This document shows positions 1-9,758 of a stretch of DNA of 64,000 nt, piece by piece. Origin of the DNA: JAPLKX01 sp035530195 (GTDB taxonomy: Bacteria; Hydrogenedentota; Hydrogenedentia; Hydrogenedentales; SLHB01); contig DATKVG010000103.1 of assembly GCA_035530195.1 (NCBI GenBank), positions 1-64,000 of the forward strand, read 5' to 3'. Position 1 is the stretch's first letter; each line of letters opens with the position of its first letter. The notes beneath the pieces were generated by a model. That model was not told the origin of the DNA and did not search any database. It saw nothing but the letters and a program-made list of their open reading frames with translations. The position numbers and the translations under genes are program-made.

Positions 1-648
1 CTCTTTTTTGAACTGGCCCACCATGCGTTCGACCACCTCGCGCTCGGACGGCTTTTTGTCGAAGTAATACGTGTTTGGAAGGAGGAACCCTTCGATGGAG
101 GATGCTTCGATCCCGATTCGCGCCAGGAGTTGCGGGTCGGATGCGGTTTTTATGAACTCCTGCGGGTTGTCGAACAATTGGGCGGCCTGCGCGATGGTGA
201 GGCCTTCGGGCACAGTCACCTTGAGCTCGTCGGGCATCTCGAGCGGGTCGAAAACGTTTGGCGCGCCTTTCTGGAGCATTTCGAGCAGTTCGAGCGCCGA
301 CAGCCCTTTGGGTAGCGTGTACCGGCCATGCTTGATCGATTGAGGCGTTTTATCGAGACGTAACGCCAGCCGGAACAGTAGTTTATGTTCGATAAGACCG
401 TTTTGCGCAAGGATTTGGCCGACCTCGCGGCCCGTTGCGCCTTCGGGGACGGTAACGCGGATATTCTCGCCCGCAACGCCCGGCTGTATCACGTGCTGGT
501 ACGCCAGCAGGCCGAAAAAGCCCGCGGCCACCACGCCCAGCAGCAGCGCGACGACCGCGGCGCCGACCAGCCGGACCACGAGCCGTCGCAGGCGGCTGGG
601 GCGGCGCGGCGCCTGGGGAGAATTATTCTGGGGCTCCTGGTTGTCCAT
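1..648 (-). CDS. mltG: endolytic murein transglycosylase MltG, C-terminus outside the window
   Basis: Cleaves nascent peptidoglycan glycan strands at the inner membrane and is thought to set strand termination. The visible 216 residues begin with a short Pro/Arg-rich cytosolic stretch. One membrane helix follows at about residues 22-48 (VVRLVGAAVVALLLGVVAAG). A LysM-like segment comes next (VTVPEGATGREVGQILAQNG), and then the YceG/MltG domain with EGFLLPNTYYFDKKPS, the region typical of the family. The catalytic Glu region is probably partly beyond the edge. The start ATG lies 12 bp downstream of the ruvX stop, so it is the third gene of an alaS-ruvX-mltG operon, a common arrangement. Partial only because of the window edge. 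Confidence 0.9.
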   Translation of the reverse strand, partial: MDNQEPQNNSPQAPRRPSRLRRLVVRLVGAAVVALLLGVVAAGFFGLLAYQHVIQPGVAGENIRVTVPEGATGREVGQILAQNGLIEHKLLFRLALRLDKTPQSIKHGRYTLPKGLSALELLEMLQKGAPNVFDPLEMPDELKVTVPEGLTIAQAAQLFDNPQEFIKTASDPQLLARIGIEASSIEGFLLPNTYYFDKKPSEREVVERMVGQFKKE

Positions 649-660
649 TGCCAAAATGCC

Positions 661-1089
661 TTATGGCTGCGACCGTTTGAGGCGGTCGAGGTACGTTTGG
701 AGGATGTGATGCGCGGCGATCTTGTCGATGACTTTTTTGCGGCCTTTGCGGCTGACGTTTGCGCCGATGAGCATGCGCTGGGCCTCGGCGGTCGAGAACC
801 GCTCGTCCTGCGTGACGATCTCGACGTTGACGACCTCGCGCAACCGGTCGAGGAACTCGAGCACCTTTTCCGCCTGCGGGCCGGGCTTCCCTTCCTGGTT
901 GAGGGGCAGCCCGGCGACAATCCGGACCGCTTCGACGGTGGCGACGAGATCTCGCACGGCATCGAGATCCTGTTCGATCGAGGCGCGCGTGATGACGGAG
1001 TGCGGGAGCGCCATGATGCCAAGGGGATCGCTGACAGCCACGCCAATGCGGACACTGCCTACGTCCAAACCTACGATACGACCCTGCAT
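661..1089 (-). CDS. ruvX: putative pre-16S rRNA nuclease / Holliday junction resolvase-like YqgF
   Basis: RNase H-fold protein of 142 residues, the usual size for YqgF/RuvX. It is implicated in 5' maturation of 16S rRNA and once proposed as a Holliday-junction resolvase. The N-terminal GLDVGSVRIGVAVSDP carries the first catalytic Asp. GLPLNQEGKPGPQAEKV and the late QDERFSTAEAQRML, with acidic residues, complete the signature. It lies 50 bp downstream of alaS and just upstream of mltG on the same strand, a conserved neighbourhood in many bacteria that supports the assignment. Confidence 0.93.
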   Translation of the reverse strand: MQGRIVGLDVGSVRIGVAVSDPLGIMALPHSVITRASIEQDLDAVRDLVATVEAVRIVAGLPLNQEGKPGPQAEKVLEFLDRLREVVNVEIVTQDERFSTAEAQRMLIGANVSRKGRKKVIDKIAAHHILQTYLDRLKRSQP

Positions 1090-1139
1090 CGGGAAAACTC
1101 CGATTGCGGCATATAAACCTAAAAACGCGGGGTGAACGG

Positions 1140-3779
1140 CTATTTCAACAGCGCACCGACGATTTCGGCGGCGCGTTCGATGGCTTCGGGCAGTTTATCG
1201 GGCAGCTTGCCGCCGGCCTGTGCGAGGTCGGGCTTGCCGCCGCCGCTGCCGCCCACAATGGGCGCGAGGTTCTTGATGACGTCGCCGGCCCTGATGGCGC
1301 CGGTGAGGTCTTTGGTCACGCCTACACATAACAATACTTTGTCCTCGGCGCGACTTCCCAGCACCACGACGCCGGAACCCAGCTTATCGCGGAGCGAATC
1401 GATCATCATTCTGAGGCCGGCCGCGTCGAGCCCTTCGACTTCGGTGGCCAGGACTTTGACGCCGCGGACGTCACGTACTCGTGACGCGTAGTCGACGGCG
1501 GAACCCGTGGCCGCGGCTTGTTTCCACTTGTTGACCTCGCGTTGCAACGCCTTGTTTTCGTCCATCAGGGCCAAGACGCGGGCGTCGACCTCGTCGAGGC
1601 CAGCGTTGACGAGCCGGGCGATTCGCGCCAGTTGGCGGTCGCGGTTTTGGGTGAGTTCCACGCAGGGCTCGCCGCACACGGCTTCGATTCGGCGGACGCC
1701 CGCCGCCACCGACGATTCATACAGGATCTTGAAGCAGCCGATCACGCCCGTGCGCTTCACGTGGCAGCCGCCGCACAACTCCATGCTGATGTCGCCGACA
1801 TGGATGACGCGGACGACGTCTTCGTACTTCTCGCCGAACAGGGCCATGGCGCCGGCCCTGCGCGCCTCGGCGATAGGCAGGTGCTTGATCTCGACCTCGA
1901 TGTCGCGGCGGATGAACTCGTTTACAAGCCGTTCGATGTCCTGCAGGCGGTCGTAGTCGATGCCTTCGAAATGGGTGAAGTCGAACCGGAGCCGTTCCGG
2001 CGAAACCAGCGATCCGGCCTGGTGGACGTGGTCGCCGAGCGCGTGGCGCAACGCCGCCTGCAACAGGTGCGTGGCGGTATGGTGGTTCTCGGTGGCGTGC
2101 CGGTTGTCGGCATCGATGGCGGCCATGACGGTATCGCCGACGCTGAGCGTACCGCGCGTGACGCTGACGGTGTGCAACGTCATTTTCTTGAAGGGCGTCT
2201 TGGCGCCGGAAACGTGGGCACTGGCTTCGGCCGTCTCGAACGTGCCGGTATCGCCGGCCTGGCCGCCGGATTCGGCATAGAACGGCGTCCGATCCAGGAT
2301 GACCTCGCCCTCCTCGTTCTCATCGAGCCGCTGGACGGGCTGGCCGCCCCTGATGATGGCCTTGATGACGGCGCCGCACTCGGTCAGCTCGTAGCCGAGA
2401 AACTGGGTCTCGCCGACCTCGTTGGCAACGATGCGGTAGGACGGCGGGAGCGATTCTTCGCCGCTGCCGGCCCAGGCGCTCCTGGCCTGGTCGCGCTGTT
2501 TGGCCATTGCGGCGTTGAACCCTTCGCGGTCGATGGTAAACCCTCGATCTTCGGCGATGTCCGTGGCGAGGTCGAGCGGGAAACCGAACGTGTCGTGCAT
2601 GCGGAACAATTCGGCGCCGGGCACGACGGTATCGCCGGCCTTTTTCATGCGGCCGAAGATTTCCTCGAGCAGGTCCATCCCGCGGGCCAGCGTGCTTGCG
2701 AACCGTTCTTCTTCCGTGAGAATAACCTTTTCGATCTGAACGCGCTTCTCGATCAACTCCGGGTAGTGATGGCCCATCTGCTGGCCGACCGTTTTGGTGA
2801 TTTCAAACAGGAACGGTTCTTTGAGCCCGATTTCGCGCCCGAACCGGGCCGCCCGTCGCAGGAGCCTGCGCTCGACGTACCCGCGCCCCTCGTTGGAGGG
2901 GAGGATGCCGTCGGCGATCATGAAGGCGAGGGCGCGGGCGTGGTCGGCGATGACGCGGAACGGCACGGGGTGGTCCGTGTATTTGGTCTTGGTGAGGGCC
3001 TGGGTGGCTTCGATGATGGAGAAGAGGCCGTCGGTATCGAACACGGTGGGTTTGTTCTGCATCATGGCGGCGAGGCGTTCGAGCCCCATGCCGGTATCGA
3101 TGCCCCTGTTTTTCAGCGGCGGAAGCGACCCATCGATTTGCTCGTCGTACTGCGGGAAAACCAGATTCCAGTACTCCATAAAGCGTTCACAGTGCTCGCA
3201 GCCGGGCGCGCAGTCCGGCCGCCCGCAGCCCAGATGCTCGCCGCGGTCGATGTGAAGCTCCGAGCACGGGCCGCACGCGCCGGTATCGCCCGCCGGGCCC
3301 CAGAAGTTGTCTTTCGCCCCCAACCGCACGATCTTGTGCGGGGGCATGCCGATCTCTTTTTCCCAAATGTCGGAGGCGTCATCGTCTTCGGTGAAGACGG
3401 ACACCCAGATCTTATCGCCGTCGATTTTGAGGACCTGCGTTGAGTACTCCCAAGCCCACGCTATCGCTTCCCTCTTGAAATAATCGCCGAAAGAAAAGTT
3501 CCCCAGCATCTCAAAAAAGGTCAGGTGGCACGAGGTCTTGCCGACTTCGTCGAGGTCGTTGGCTTTGCCGCCGGCGCGGAGGCACTTTTGCGAGGTGGCT
3601 GCACGCCGGTACGGCACCGGCACTTCGCCCGTGTAGAACGGCTTGAACTGCACCATTCCGGCGCTCGTAAACAGCAGCGTCGGGTCGTTGCCGGGCACCA
3701 GCGTATCGCTGCGCTCGATAACGTGGCCGCGCTGCCGGAAAAACTCCAGGAAACTTGCACGAATCTCGTCGCTTTTCAC
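1140..3779 (-). CDS. alaS: alanine--tRNA ligase
   Basis: Class II aminoacyl-tRNA synthetase that charges tRNA-Ala. The 879 residues are the full family length. The N-terminal catalytic domain shows SAGMVQFKP and the FFEMLGNFSFGDYFK motif. An insert has zinc-binding-like cysteines (GCGRPDCAPGCEHCERF). The editing domain has HTATH at His567 and the downstream CGGCH metal site. The C-Ala domain ends with SGGGKPDLAQAGG. The start is GTG (reads as Met). alaS is divergent from trkA across a 174-bp gap and leads the alaS-ruvX-mltG operon. Confidence 0.98.
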   Translation of the reverse strand: MKSDEIRASFLEFFRQRGHVIERSDTLVPGNDPTLLFTSAGMVQFKPFYTGEVPVPYRRAATSQKCLRAGGKANDLDEVGKTSCHLTFFEMLGNFSFGDYFKREAIAWAWEYSTQVLKIDGDKIWVSVFTEDDDASDIWEKEIGMPPHKIVRLGAKDNFWGPAGDTGACGPCSELHIDRGEHLGCGRPDCAPGCEHCERFMEYWNLVFPQYDEQIDGSLPPLKNRGIDTGMGLERLAAMMQNKPTVFDTDGLFSIIEATQALTKTKYTDHPVPFRVIADHARALAFMIADGILPSNEGRGYVERRLLRRAARFGREIGLKEPFLFEITKTVGQQMGHHYPELIEKRVQIEKVILTEEERFASTLARGMDLLEEIFGRMKKAGDTVVPGAELFRMHDTFGFPLDLATDIAEDRGFTIDREGFNAAMAKQRDQARSAWAGSGEESLPPSYRIVANEVGETQFLGYELTECGAVIKAIIRGGQPVQRLDENEEGEVILDRTPFYAESGGQAGDTGTFETAEASAHVSGAKTPFKKMTLHTVSVTRGTLSVGDTVMAAIDADNRHATENHHTATHLLQAALRHALGDHVHQAGSLVSPERLRFDFTHFEGIDYDRLQDIERLVNEFIRRDIEVEIKHLPIAEARRAGAMALFGEKYEDVVRVIHVGDISMELCGGCHVKRTGVIGCFKILYESSVAAGVRRIEAVCGEPCVELTQNRDRQLARIARLVNAGLDEVDARVLALMDENKALQREVNKWKQAAATGSAVDYASRVRDVRGVKVLATEVEGLDAAGLRMMIDSLRDKLGSGVVVLGSRAEDKVLLCVGVTKDLTGAIRAGDVIKNLAPIVGGSGGGKPDLAQAGGKLPDKLPEAIERAAEIVGALLK

Positions 3780-3902
3780 CGTATTGTCTCCGCGTAAGGC
3801 AAACTACTGTTGAAAATGTACCAAAAACAGCGGTTAGGATGCCACTTGGGTGATCCGACACTCGGGTGATGCGGCAGGAACTGCAAGTTGGCTTGTCGCG
3901 TG

Positions 3903-3911
3903 TGCTAGAAT
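3903..3911 (+). promoter_or_regulatory. extended -10 promoter for trkAH
   Basis: TG-C-TAGAAT lies 42 bp upstream of the trkA start, an extended -10 box with 5 of 6 matches to TATAAT. No good -35 is visible at 17 bp, as is usual for extended -10 promoters. The same GTGCTA context recurs upstream of the genes at 8884 and 49042. Predicted transcription start is near 3918. Confidence 0.5.
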
Positions 3912-3953
3912 GAATTGCTTAAGATTTGGTTGTTGTTTTCGGGCCGACTTTAG

Positions 3954-5297
3954 ATGAACATAATTATAGCAGGCGGCGGGCGGGTTGGTTACCACCTTGC
4001 GCACCTTCTGGCGGTTGAACATCATAACATCACCGTTATCGAGAAAGATCCGGATCGGTTGGAGCTTATCGATCAGGCCATCGACGCAAGCACCATCAAC
4101 GGCAACGCCATCTCGGTTATCCTGCTCAAAGAAGCTGGTGCGGAAAGCGCCGACCTTTTTATTTCGGTCACCGGCCAGGACGAGGTCAACCTGCTTACGG
4201 CGGCTGCCGCCAAAGGGTTGGGCGCCAAGCAGGTCGTAGCTCGTGTCGACCAGCAGGTCTATATCGAGTCCAGCATCCTCTACGAAGCCATACTCGGCAT
4301 CGACTACGTGCTGAGCCCGGAAGCACTTACTGCGCTCGACATCGCCAAATACATCGAGACCTCCGGGATCGCCGCCTTGCAGGATTTCGGCCGCGGCAGG
4401 GTCCAGATGCGGCAGGTCCGTGTCACGAAGTCGCCGACGGTCGGCGGCAAGACCCTCAAAGACGTGTGCCCGCCCGGATCGGGCGTACTGCTGGGCGTGG
4501 TGAGCCGCAACGAGGACATTATCATCCCCCACGGCGACTCGACCGTGGAGCCCGGAGACATGGTAACGCTCGTTGGCCGCACCGAGGTGCTCGACGAGAT
4601 GCAAAAACAGTTTCAGGACAAGGAGTCCCGTATCCAGCGTGTTTTCATCATGGGCGGCGGCAGCATGGGCTTCCTGCTCGCGCGCGCCCTCGATCAACGC
4701 CGCAGGACTATTAAGATCTTCGAGCGCAACCCGGCCCGCTGCCAGGAACTTGCCAATGCGTTCGATCGGGTCGAAATTATTTGCGCCGATGGAAGTTCGC
4801 GCGACGTCCTCGAGCGCGAACTGGCCGGCGAAGCCGACGTGTTCGTGGCCGTAACCGACGACGATGAACGCAACATCATAGCCAGCGTGCTGGCCCGCGA
4901 AGTGGGGGGCGAACGCACCATCTGCGTGGTGCACCAGCCTGACTTTGCCTCGCTCGTGCCCAAGCTGGGCATCGACCATGCCGTTACACCGCGCGCCTGC
5001 CTGGCCAACCGGATCCTCCGGATGGTTCATTCCGGCGCCGTCACCTCATTGGCCGTGCTCGAAGAGGGCAAAGTCGAAGTCGTCGAGTTTTCCGCCAAAG
5101 AAAAGTCACCCGTACTAAACCGCCCGCTCAAAGACCTGCGTAACCGATTTCCAAAAAACGCGCTCGTGGCCGTTATCCTCCACGGCGACCAGGTCATCGT
5201 TCCCAGCGGCGCAGATGTCATACAGGCCGGCGACTCGGTGGTCATGATTGTCGACAGCGAATCGCTTGAATCGGTACAAAGACTGTTTCCCCAATGA
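3954..5297 (+). CDS. trkA: Trk potassium uptake regulatory subunit TrkA
   Basis: Cytosolic gating ring subunit of the TrkAH K+ channel, which binds NAD(H) and ATP. The 447 residues hold two RCK units. The first Rossmann fold has IIAGGGRVGYHLA at the N-terminus, followed by a TrkA_C domain around residues 130-215. The second has VFIMGGGSMGFLLA from about residue 229, with a final TrkA_C domain ending in QAGDSVVMIVD. The length matches the tandem-RCK TrkA of proteobacteria rather than the single-RCK KtrA. The stop overlaps the trkH start by 4 bp (ATGA), so translation is probably coupled. Confidence 0.96.
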   Translation: MNIIIAGGGRVGYHLAHLLAVEHHNITVIEKDPDRLELIDQAIDASTINGNAISVILLKEAGAESADLFISVTGQDEVNLLTAAAAKGLGAKQVVARVDQQVYIESSILYEAILGIDYVLSPEALTALDIAKYIETSGIAALQDFGRGRVQMRQVRVTKSPTVGGKTLKDVCPPGSGVLLGVVSRNEDIIIPHGDSTVEPGDMVTLVGRTEVLDEMQKQFQDKESRIQRVFIMGGGSMGFLLARALDQRRRTIKIFERNPARCQELANAFDRVEIICADGSSRDVLERELAGEADVFVAVTDDDERNIIASVLAREVGGERTICVVHQPDFASLVPKLGIDHAVTPRACLANRILRMVHSGAVTSLAVLEEGKVEVVEFSAKEKSPVLNRPLKDLRNRFPKNALVAVILHGDQVIVPSGADVIQAGDSVVMIVDSESLESVQRLFPQ

Positions 5298-6763
5298 ATT
5301 ACCGCCTGCTCGCACGCTATCTCGGGCTGTTCTCGATAGCGTTAGGCCTTCTTATGCTGCCGTCGGCGGCTTGGGCGGTGTATTTTCGTGAATGGCATTC
5401 GCTGCGGGCGCTTATTTCCGCCAGCGCGGTTTCGGCCCTTTTCGGCGGGCTGCTGGCGTTGGTCGGAGGCCGGCCAAGGCGCAGCATCGGCCAGCAGGAC
5501 GCGCTCGGGTTGGTGGGACTGAGCTGGCTGTTGCTGGTGGGACTCGGCGCCCTGCCATACCTTTTCGACGGCATCTTCGGCCCCATCGACGCCTACTTCG
5601 AAAGCATGTCGGGGTTCACCACAACCGGCTCGACGGTTCTAACTAATATCGAGGCCGCGCCAAGGAGCATCCTTTTCTGGCGTTCCTTTACCCACTGGCT
5701 GGGCGGCATGGGGGTGGTTGTGCTGTTTATTGCGGTGCTTCCTTTCATCGGTGCGGGCGGAAAGATGCTGTTCCGCCATGAATCGCCCGGCCCCGATCCC
5801 CACGGTCTGCGCCCGCGTATCAAGGACACGGCCTCGATCTTATGGAAAATCTACCTCGGCTTTACGGTGGCGGAAACCAGCGCGCTGATGTTGGCCGGCT
5901 TGAGTTTTTTCGACGCGCTGACACAGACTTTCGCGACCCTCGCCACGGGTGGCTTTTCGACGCGGCAGGCGAGCATCGCCGGGTTCGACAGTCTGGCGGT
6001 GGAAATCATCATCATGGTTTTCATGACCGCGGCAGGCTTGAACTTTACCCTGTATTTCGCGCTGATCCGCAAGCGTTGGAGCGCCTTCCTGAAGGATACG
6101 GAGTGGCGCGTTTACCTTTTCATCCTGGCGGCGGCCATCATCGCTGTTACGGTCAACCTGCACCGTCCCCACGGCGCCACCCATGTTGTGAGTTATCCAG
6201 GAATAGGAAGCGCGTTGCGCCATGCGTCGTTTCAGGTCATCTCCATTATGACCACCACCGGGTTCATCACCACGGACTTCGACCTCTGGCCGGATTTCTC
6301 GCGTCTGTTGCTAGTTTTGCTGATGTTCGTAGGGGCCTGCGCCGGATCTACCGGGGGCGGCATCAAAGTTGTGCGCATCGTTGTTCTGCTGAAAATGGCT
6401 TACTTGCGCCTCGAATCCACGTTCCGCCCCAAGAATGTCCGCGTAGTCCGGGTGGCGGGCGTGGTTGTCGAAGAAGGCCTGCAGCGGACTATCTACGCCT
6501 TTTTCGTGCTTTACATCGCCGTGTTTGTTTGTGCGACGCTTTTTATTGCCTACCTGGGCCTTTCCTTCGAGACGGCCGTTTCCTCCGTCGCCGCAACGTT
6601 GAACAACATCGGGCCGGGTCTCGAAGTGGTAGGGGCGGTGCGGGATTATAACGCGGTGCCTCCCGTGGGAAAGCTTGTCCTGTCGTTGTGCATGGTGCTG
6701 GGCCGGCTCGAACTGTTCAGCATTCTCGTCCTCTTCATCCCCAGTTTTTGGCGCCGGGCCTGA
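5294..6763 (+). CDS. trkH: Trk potassium uptake channel subunit TrkH
   Basis: Inner-membrane K+-translocating subunit of the Trk system, 489 residues with about ten membrane helices. The four pore-loop regions of the superfamily are visible: SGFTTTGSTVLTNIE, ATGGFSTRQASIAGFDS, ITTTGFITTDFDLWP and NNIGPGLEVVGAV. Each contains the T-T/G-G-x-filter-like core. GACAGSTGGGIKVVRI, the hallmark of TrkH/KtrB, is present. It overlaps trkA by 4 bp, and the pair forms a complete K+ uptake module. Confidence 0.96.
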   Translation: MNYRLLARYLGLFSIALGLLMLPSAAWAVYFREWHSLRALISASAVSALFGGLLALVGGRPRRSIGQQDALGLVGLSWLLLVGLGALPYLFDGIFGPIDAYFESMSGFTTTGSTVLTNIEAAPRSILFWRSFTHWLGGMGVVVLFIAVLPFIGAGGKMLFRHESPGPDPHGLRPRIKDTASILWKIYLGFTVAETSALMLAGLSFFDALTQTFATLATGGFSTRQASIAGFDSLAVEIIIMVFMTAAGLNFTLYFALIRKRWSAFLKDTEWRVYLFILAAAIIAVTVNLHRPHGATHVVSYPGIGSALRHASFQVISIMTTTGFITTDFDLWPDFSRLLLVLLMFVGACAGSTGGGIKVVRIVVLLKMAYLRLESTFRPKNVRVVRVAGVVVEEGLQRTIYAFFVLYIAVFVCATLFIAYLGLSFETAVSSVAATLNNIGPGLEVVGAVRDYNAVPPVGKLVLSLCMVLGRLELFSILVLFIPSFWRRA

Positions 6764-6834
6764 TCCAGACGCCGGCGCCGCGGGCGCCACGGCGTTATCA
6801 TGGCGTAATCAAGACAGGCGGGAGGATTCGCTCA

Positions 6835-8775
6835 ATGGGCCGCATTTTGTTCGCAGCAATCTTGGGCATGTTTTGCATCGCCGCCGCAGCGGGCGCGCAG
6901 GACGCCGCTCCTGACTCCAATTCTGCAGATATGGTGAAGAACCGCTTCTTCCGCCTGTCGGACGAGGCGTTCGCACGGCGCCAGACAGCACGCGACGCGC
7001 TCGCAACGCCCGAAGAAATCGCCGCATACCAGGCGGAGATGCGACAGTTCTTCACGGATCAGCTCGGCGGCTTTTGGGAAAAGGGCCCGCTGAACGCGCA
7101 GGTTGTCGGCACGGGCGAACGCGACGGGTTCCGCTATGAGAAAGTCATTTATGAGAGCATGCCCGGTCTGCTAATCACGGGCATCGTGTTTCTGCCGCTC
7201 GAGGCGGGCCCGTACCCGGGGGTGATCGTGCCGTGTGGACATGATGACGGGGGCAAGGTGTGCGAAGCGTACCAGCGGCTTTGCATCCTGCTGGCCAGGA
7301 ACGGGATTGCGGCGCTGATCTACGACCCGATCGGCCAGGGGGAGCGCGTTCAGGTTTTTGGCGAGGACGGCAAACCGAAGTACAGTTGCACGATCGAGCA
7401 CACGGTGGTCGGGGCGGCCGCGATACCGCTGGGGTGGAGCACGGCGAAGTTTCGGGTGTGGGACGGGATGCGCAGCATCGACTATTTGGCGAGCCGGCCG
7501 GATATCCACCCCGAGCGGATCGGGTGCACCGGCAACAGCGGCGGCGGCACGCTCACCAGCTACATCATGGCGCTCGACCCGCGCGTAAAATGCGCCGCGC
7601 CCAGTTGCTACATCACCAGCCAGCAGCTTTTCTTCCGCAAAGACGGGCCGCAGGACGCCGAGCAGAATATCCACGGCCAGATCGCGCGGGGTATGGAGCA
7701 TGCGGACTACGTGATGATGCGGGCGCCGCGGCCAACGCTGATCTGCTCCGCCACACGGGATTTTTTCAACATCGAGGGGACGTGGGACAGTTTCCGCGAC
7801 GCCAAACGCCTCTACACCAAGCTGGGGTTTCCCGAGCGCGTGAGCCTGGTCGAGGCGGACGAGGAGCACGGGTTCACGGCGCCGTTGCGGCAGGGTGCGG
7901 CGCGGTGGATGCGCCGGTGGTTGCTGGAAAAGGACGACGCGGCGGTCGAACAGGACGCGACCGTACTGACGATCGAGGAGGCGCGGTGTACGCCGGACGG
8001 GCAGGTGACCAGGATGCCCGGCGCGCGCACGGTCTTCGACGTGATGGCCGAGGAAGAGTCGCGGTTGGCGACCGGACGCGCGGAATGGCTGAAGTCGACG
8101 CCGCGTGAACAGGTGCTGGCGAAGATACGCGAACTGACCGGCATCCGGCTGCTGGCCGATTTGCCGGAGCCGGGCGTGGAAACGGGGCCGGTCGAGGAAC
8201 GGGACGGGTACCGGGTGGAAAACCTGGTGTTCAGCCCTGAGGAGGGAATCCAGCTGCGGGCGAGATATTACGTTCCAGCGAATCCAACAGGCGGGGCCGA
8301 GCTTCACGTGTCTCCGGAAGCGGTTGGGGAACCCTCACAGGAGGTGGTTGCTCTGGTCGCTAATGGAACGGCGGTTTTGGCGCTGGAAGTGCGCGGGACA
8401 GGTCAGACGGCACCCAAGACGCGGCTCGAGAGTTTCGACAAGGTTTTTGGCGGGGGGTGGCGGGACTTTTTCACGGCTTACATGCTCGACAAGACCTACC
8501 TTGGCATGCAGGCCGAAGATATGATCGCATGCGGCCGGTGGCTGGCGGGCAAGATGGGCGGGAAAGTCATGTTACGCGTGGGCGGAAACGGGTTGCAGCC
8601 AGCGGGGCTGCATGCGGCGGCGCTGGCGCGGGAAGTGTTCGAGACGTGCGAGCTTGAGCAGCCTCCGGTAAGCTGGGCGGAGACGGTTCGGGATCCGGAG
8701 CGGCCCGGCGCGTTAATCAACACGGTTCACGGCACCCTGCGGTATTACGACATCCCCGATCTTGAGAGGCTGTGA
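6835..8775 (+). CDS. secreted two-domain alpha/beta hydrolase, acetylxylan-esterase-like
   Basis: Predicted exported protein of 646 residues. The start chosen is ATG 6835, which has GGGAGGA 9 bp upstream and yields a clean signal peptide (MGRILFAAILGMFCIAAAAGAQ). The first alpha/beta-hydrolase unit has the nucleophile elbow GNSGGG near residue 235 and a candidate catalytic His in DEEHGF near residue 345. A second, more divergent unit begins near residue 450 (VENLVFSPEEGIQLRARYYVP) and shows no clear elbow. This layout is common among carbohydrate esterase/acetylxylan esterase relatives of unknown substrate. A partial gene at the right end of the window resembles its second half. Confidence 0.75.
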   Translation: MGRILFAAILGMFCIAAAAGAQDAAPDSNSADMVKNRFFRLSDEAFARRQTARDALATPEEIAAYQAEMRQFFTDQLGGFWEKGPLNAQVVGTGERDGFRYEKVIYESMPGLLITGIVFLPLEAGPYPGVIVPCGHDDGGKVCEAYQRLCILLARNGIAALIYDPIGQGERVQVFGEDGKPKYSCTIEHTVVGAAAIPLGWSTAKFRVWDGMRSIDYLASRPDIHPERIGCTGNSGGGTLTSYIMALDPRVKCAAPSCYITSQQLFFRKDGPQDAEQNIHGQIARGMEHADYVMMRAPRPTLICSATRDFFNIEGTWDSFRDAKRLYTKLGFPERVSLVEADEEHGFTAPLRQGAARWMRRWLLEKDDAAVEQDATVLTIEEARCTPDGQVTRMPGARTVFDVMAEEESRLATGRAEWLKSTPREQVLAKIRELTGIRLLADLPEPGVETGPVEERDGYRVENLVFSPEEGIQLRARYYVPANPTGGAELHVSPEAVGEPSQEVVALVANGTAVLALEVRGTGQTAPKTRLESFDKVFGGGWRDFFTAYMLDKTYLGMQAEDMIACGRWLAGKMGGKVMLRVGGNGLQPAGLHAAALAREVFETCELEQPPVSWAETVRDPERPGALINTVHGTLRYYDIPDLERL

Positions 8776-8829
8776 CTAGATCGGGCCTTGGCCGTTCACA
8801 ATGGGCGGCTTTAATTTTCCCGGCGTTTG

Positions 8830-8838
8830 TGCTATACA
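8830..8838 (+). promoter_or_regulatory. extended -10 promoter candidate
   Basis: TG-C-TATACA within TTTGTGCTATACAAG lies about 46 bp upstream of the ComEA-like gene. It shares the TGTGCTA core with the trkA promoter. Inferred from pattern only. Confidence 0.4.
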
Positions 8839-8883
8839 AGTTCGTAGTTATCCTGTTCTACATAAAGGCTGAATGGCGGGGGG

Positions 8884-9699
8884 ATGTGGCGTATGTTGAG
8901 CCGGCTCATGACGCGGAAAGAGCAACTGGTGCTGCTTTTGTTTGCCGGGGCGATACTAGTTGGCGCGGTCGCGCTGTGGTACAGCCGGTCGGGTGCCGAC
9001 GAAGCTACCTTGGCGGTTGCCGCGGCGATTCCTCAGCCCGCAGCCGCGGCCATGCCGGCGGCCGCCCCGGCTGCGTCTCCGGCGCCCGAGCCGCTTCCCA
9101 TCGCGCCGCCGCCGCAGCCGCCGCTACAGCGGGCGCTGCAACCGGAGTTGCCGCGGGCGCCGGAAATGGTCGGTGTGAGCGCGGCGGGCGAGGTGGCGCG
9201 GCCCGATGTCTATATGCTGCCCGAGGGGGCGCGTGTGCGCGACCTACTGGAGAAAGCCGGTGGTGCGACAGAGCGGGCCGACCTTTCGGACATCAACCTC
9301 GCCGCCAGACTTATAGACGGGTCGACGCTCACGATTCCGGCGCGGCGCCAGCCGGGAAAGAGGACGCTGCCGGCTTTTTACGTGAACCCGCCGCATTACA
9401 CGATTTCGGGCTGGCAACCGGCGCCGCAGGAGGCCCCGGCTGAGACGCCGCCTCTTGCAGGTTCGCAAGTGCCGGCGGCCGGGGCGCCCGGCGCGCAGGG
9501 AAAAGGGGCCCTGCTGGACCTGAACAGCGCCAGCCAGGATGAGTTGGAAACCCTGCCGGGGATCGGCCCCAAACTGGCGGCGGAGATCATTGCGTACCGG
9601 TCATGGGCCCCGTTTGCGTCCGTAGACGATCTGACCAACGTCAGCGGGATCGGGCCAAAGAAGTTGGAAGGCGTGCGGAATCTGGTCACGGTGCGGTAA
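8884..9699 (+). CDS. membrane-anchored SLBB/helix-hairpin-helix protein, ComEA-like
   Basis: The 271-residue protein has one N-terminal membrane helix (LVLLLFAGAILVGAVALWY) and an Ala/Pro-rich periplasmic linker to about residue 90. A SLBB domain follows (VGVSAAGEVARPDVYMLPEGARV). Two helix-hairpin-helix motifs end the protein (LNSASQDELETLPGIGPKLAAEII and FASVDDLTNVSGIGPKKLEGV). This is the architecture of ComEA, the periplasmic DNA receptor of natural transformation. No other competence genes are in the window, so the role is inferred. ATG 8893 is an equally plausible start, because the GGGGGG run would then sit 9 bp upstream. Confidence 0.8.
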   Translation: MWRMLSRLMTRKEQLVLLLFAGAILVGAVALWYSRSGADEATLAVAAAIPQPAAAAMPAAAPAASPAPEPLPIAPPPQPPLQRALQPELPRAPEMVGVSAAGEVARPDVYMLPEGARVRDLLEKAGGATERADLSDINLAARLIDGSTLTIPARRQPGKRTLPAFYVNPPHYTISGWQPAPQEAPAETPPLAGSQVPAAGAPGAQGKGALLDLNSASQDELETLPGIGPKLAAEIIAYRSWAPFASVDDLTNVSGIGPKKLEGVRNLVTVR

Positions 9700-9758
9700 T
9701 CTACGCGGGAATTCGATCAGGCGCATACGAGTGTTTCCCTCCGCAAAGGTGTTTTTCG

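Noticed and set aside
1518..3443. 641-codon open frame antisense to alaS
   Set aside because: Shadow of the GC-rich alaS gene on the other strand; low-complexity Ala/Gly/Asp-rich translation without any family motif.
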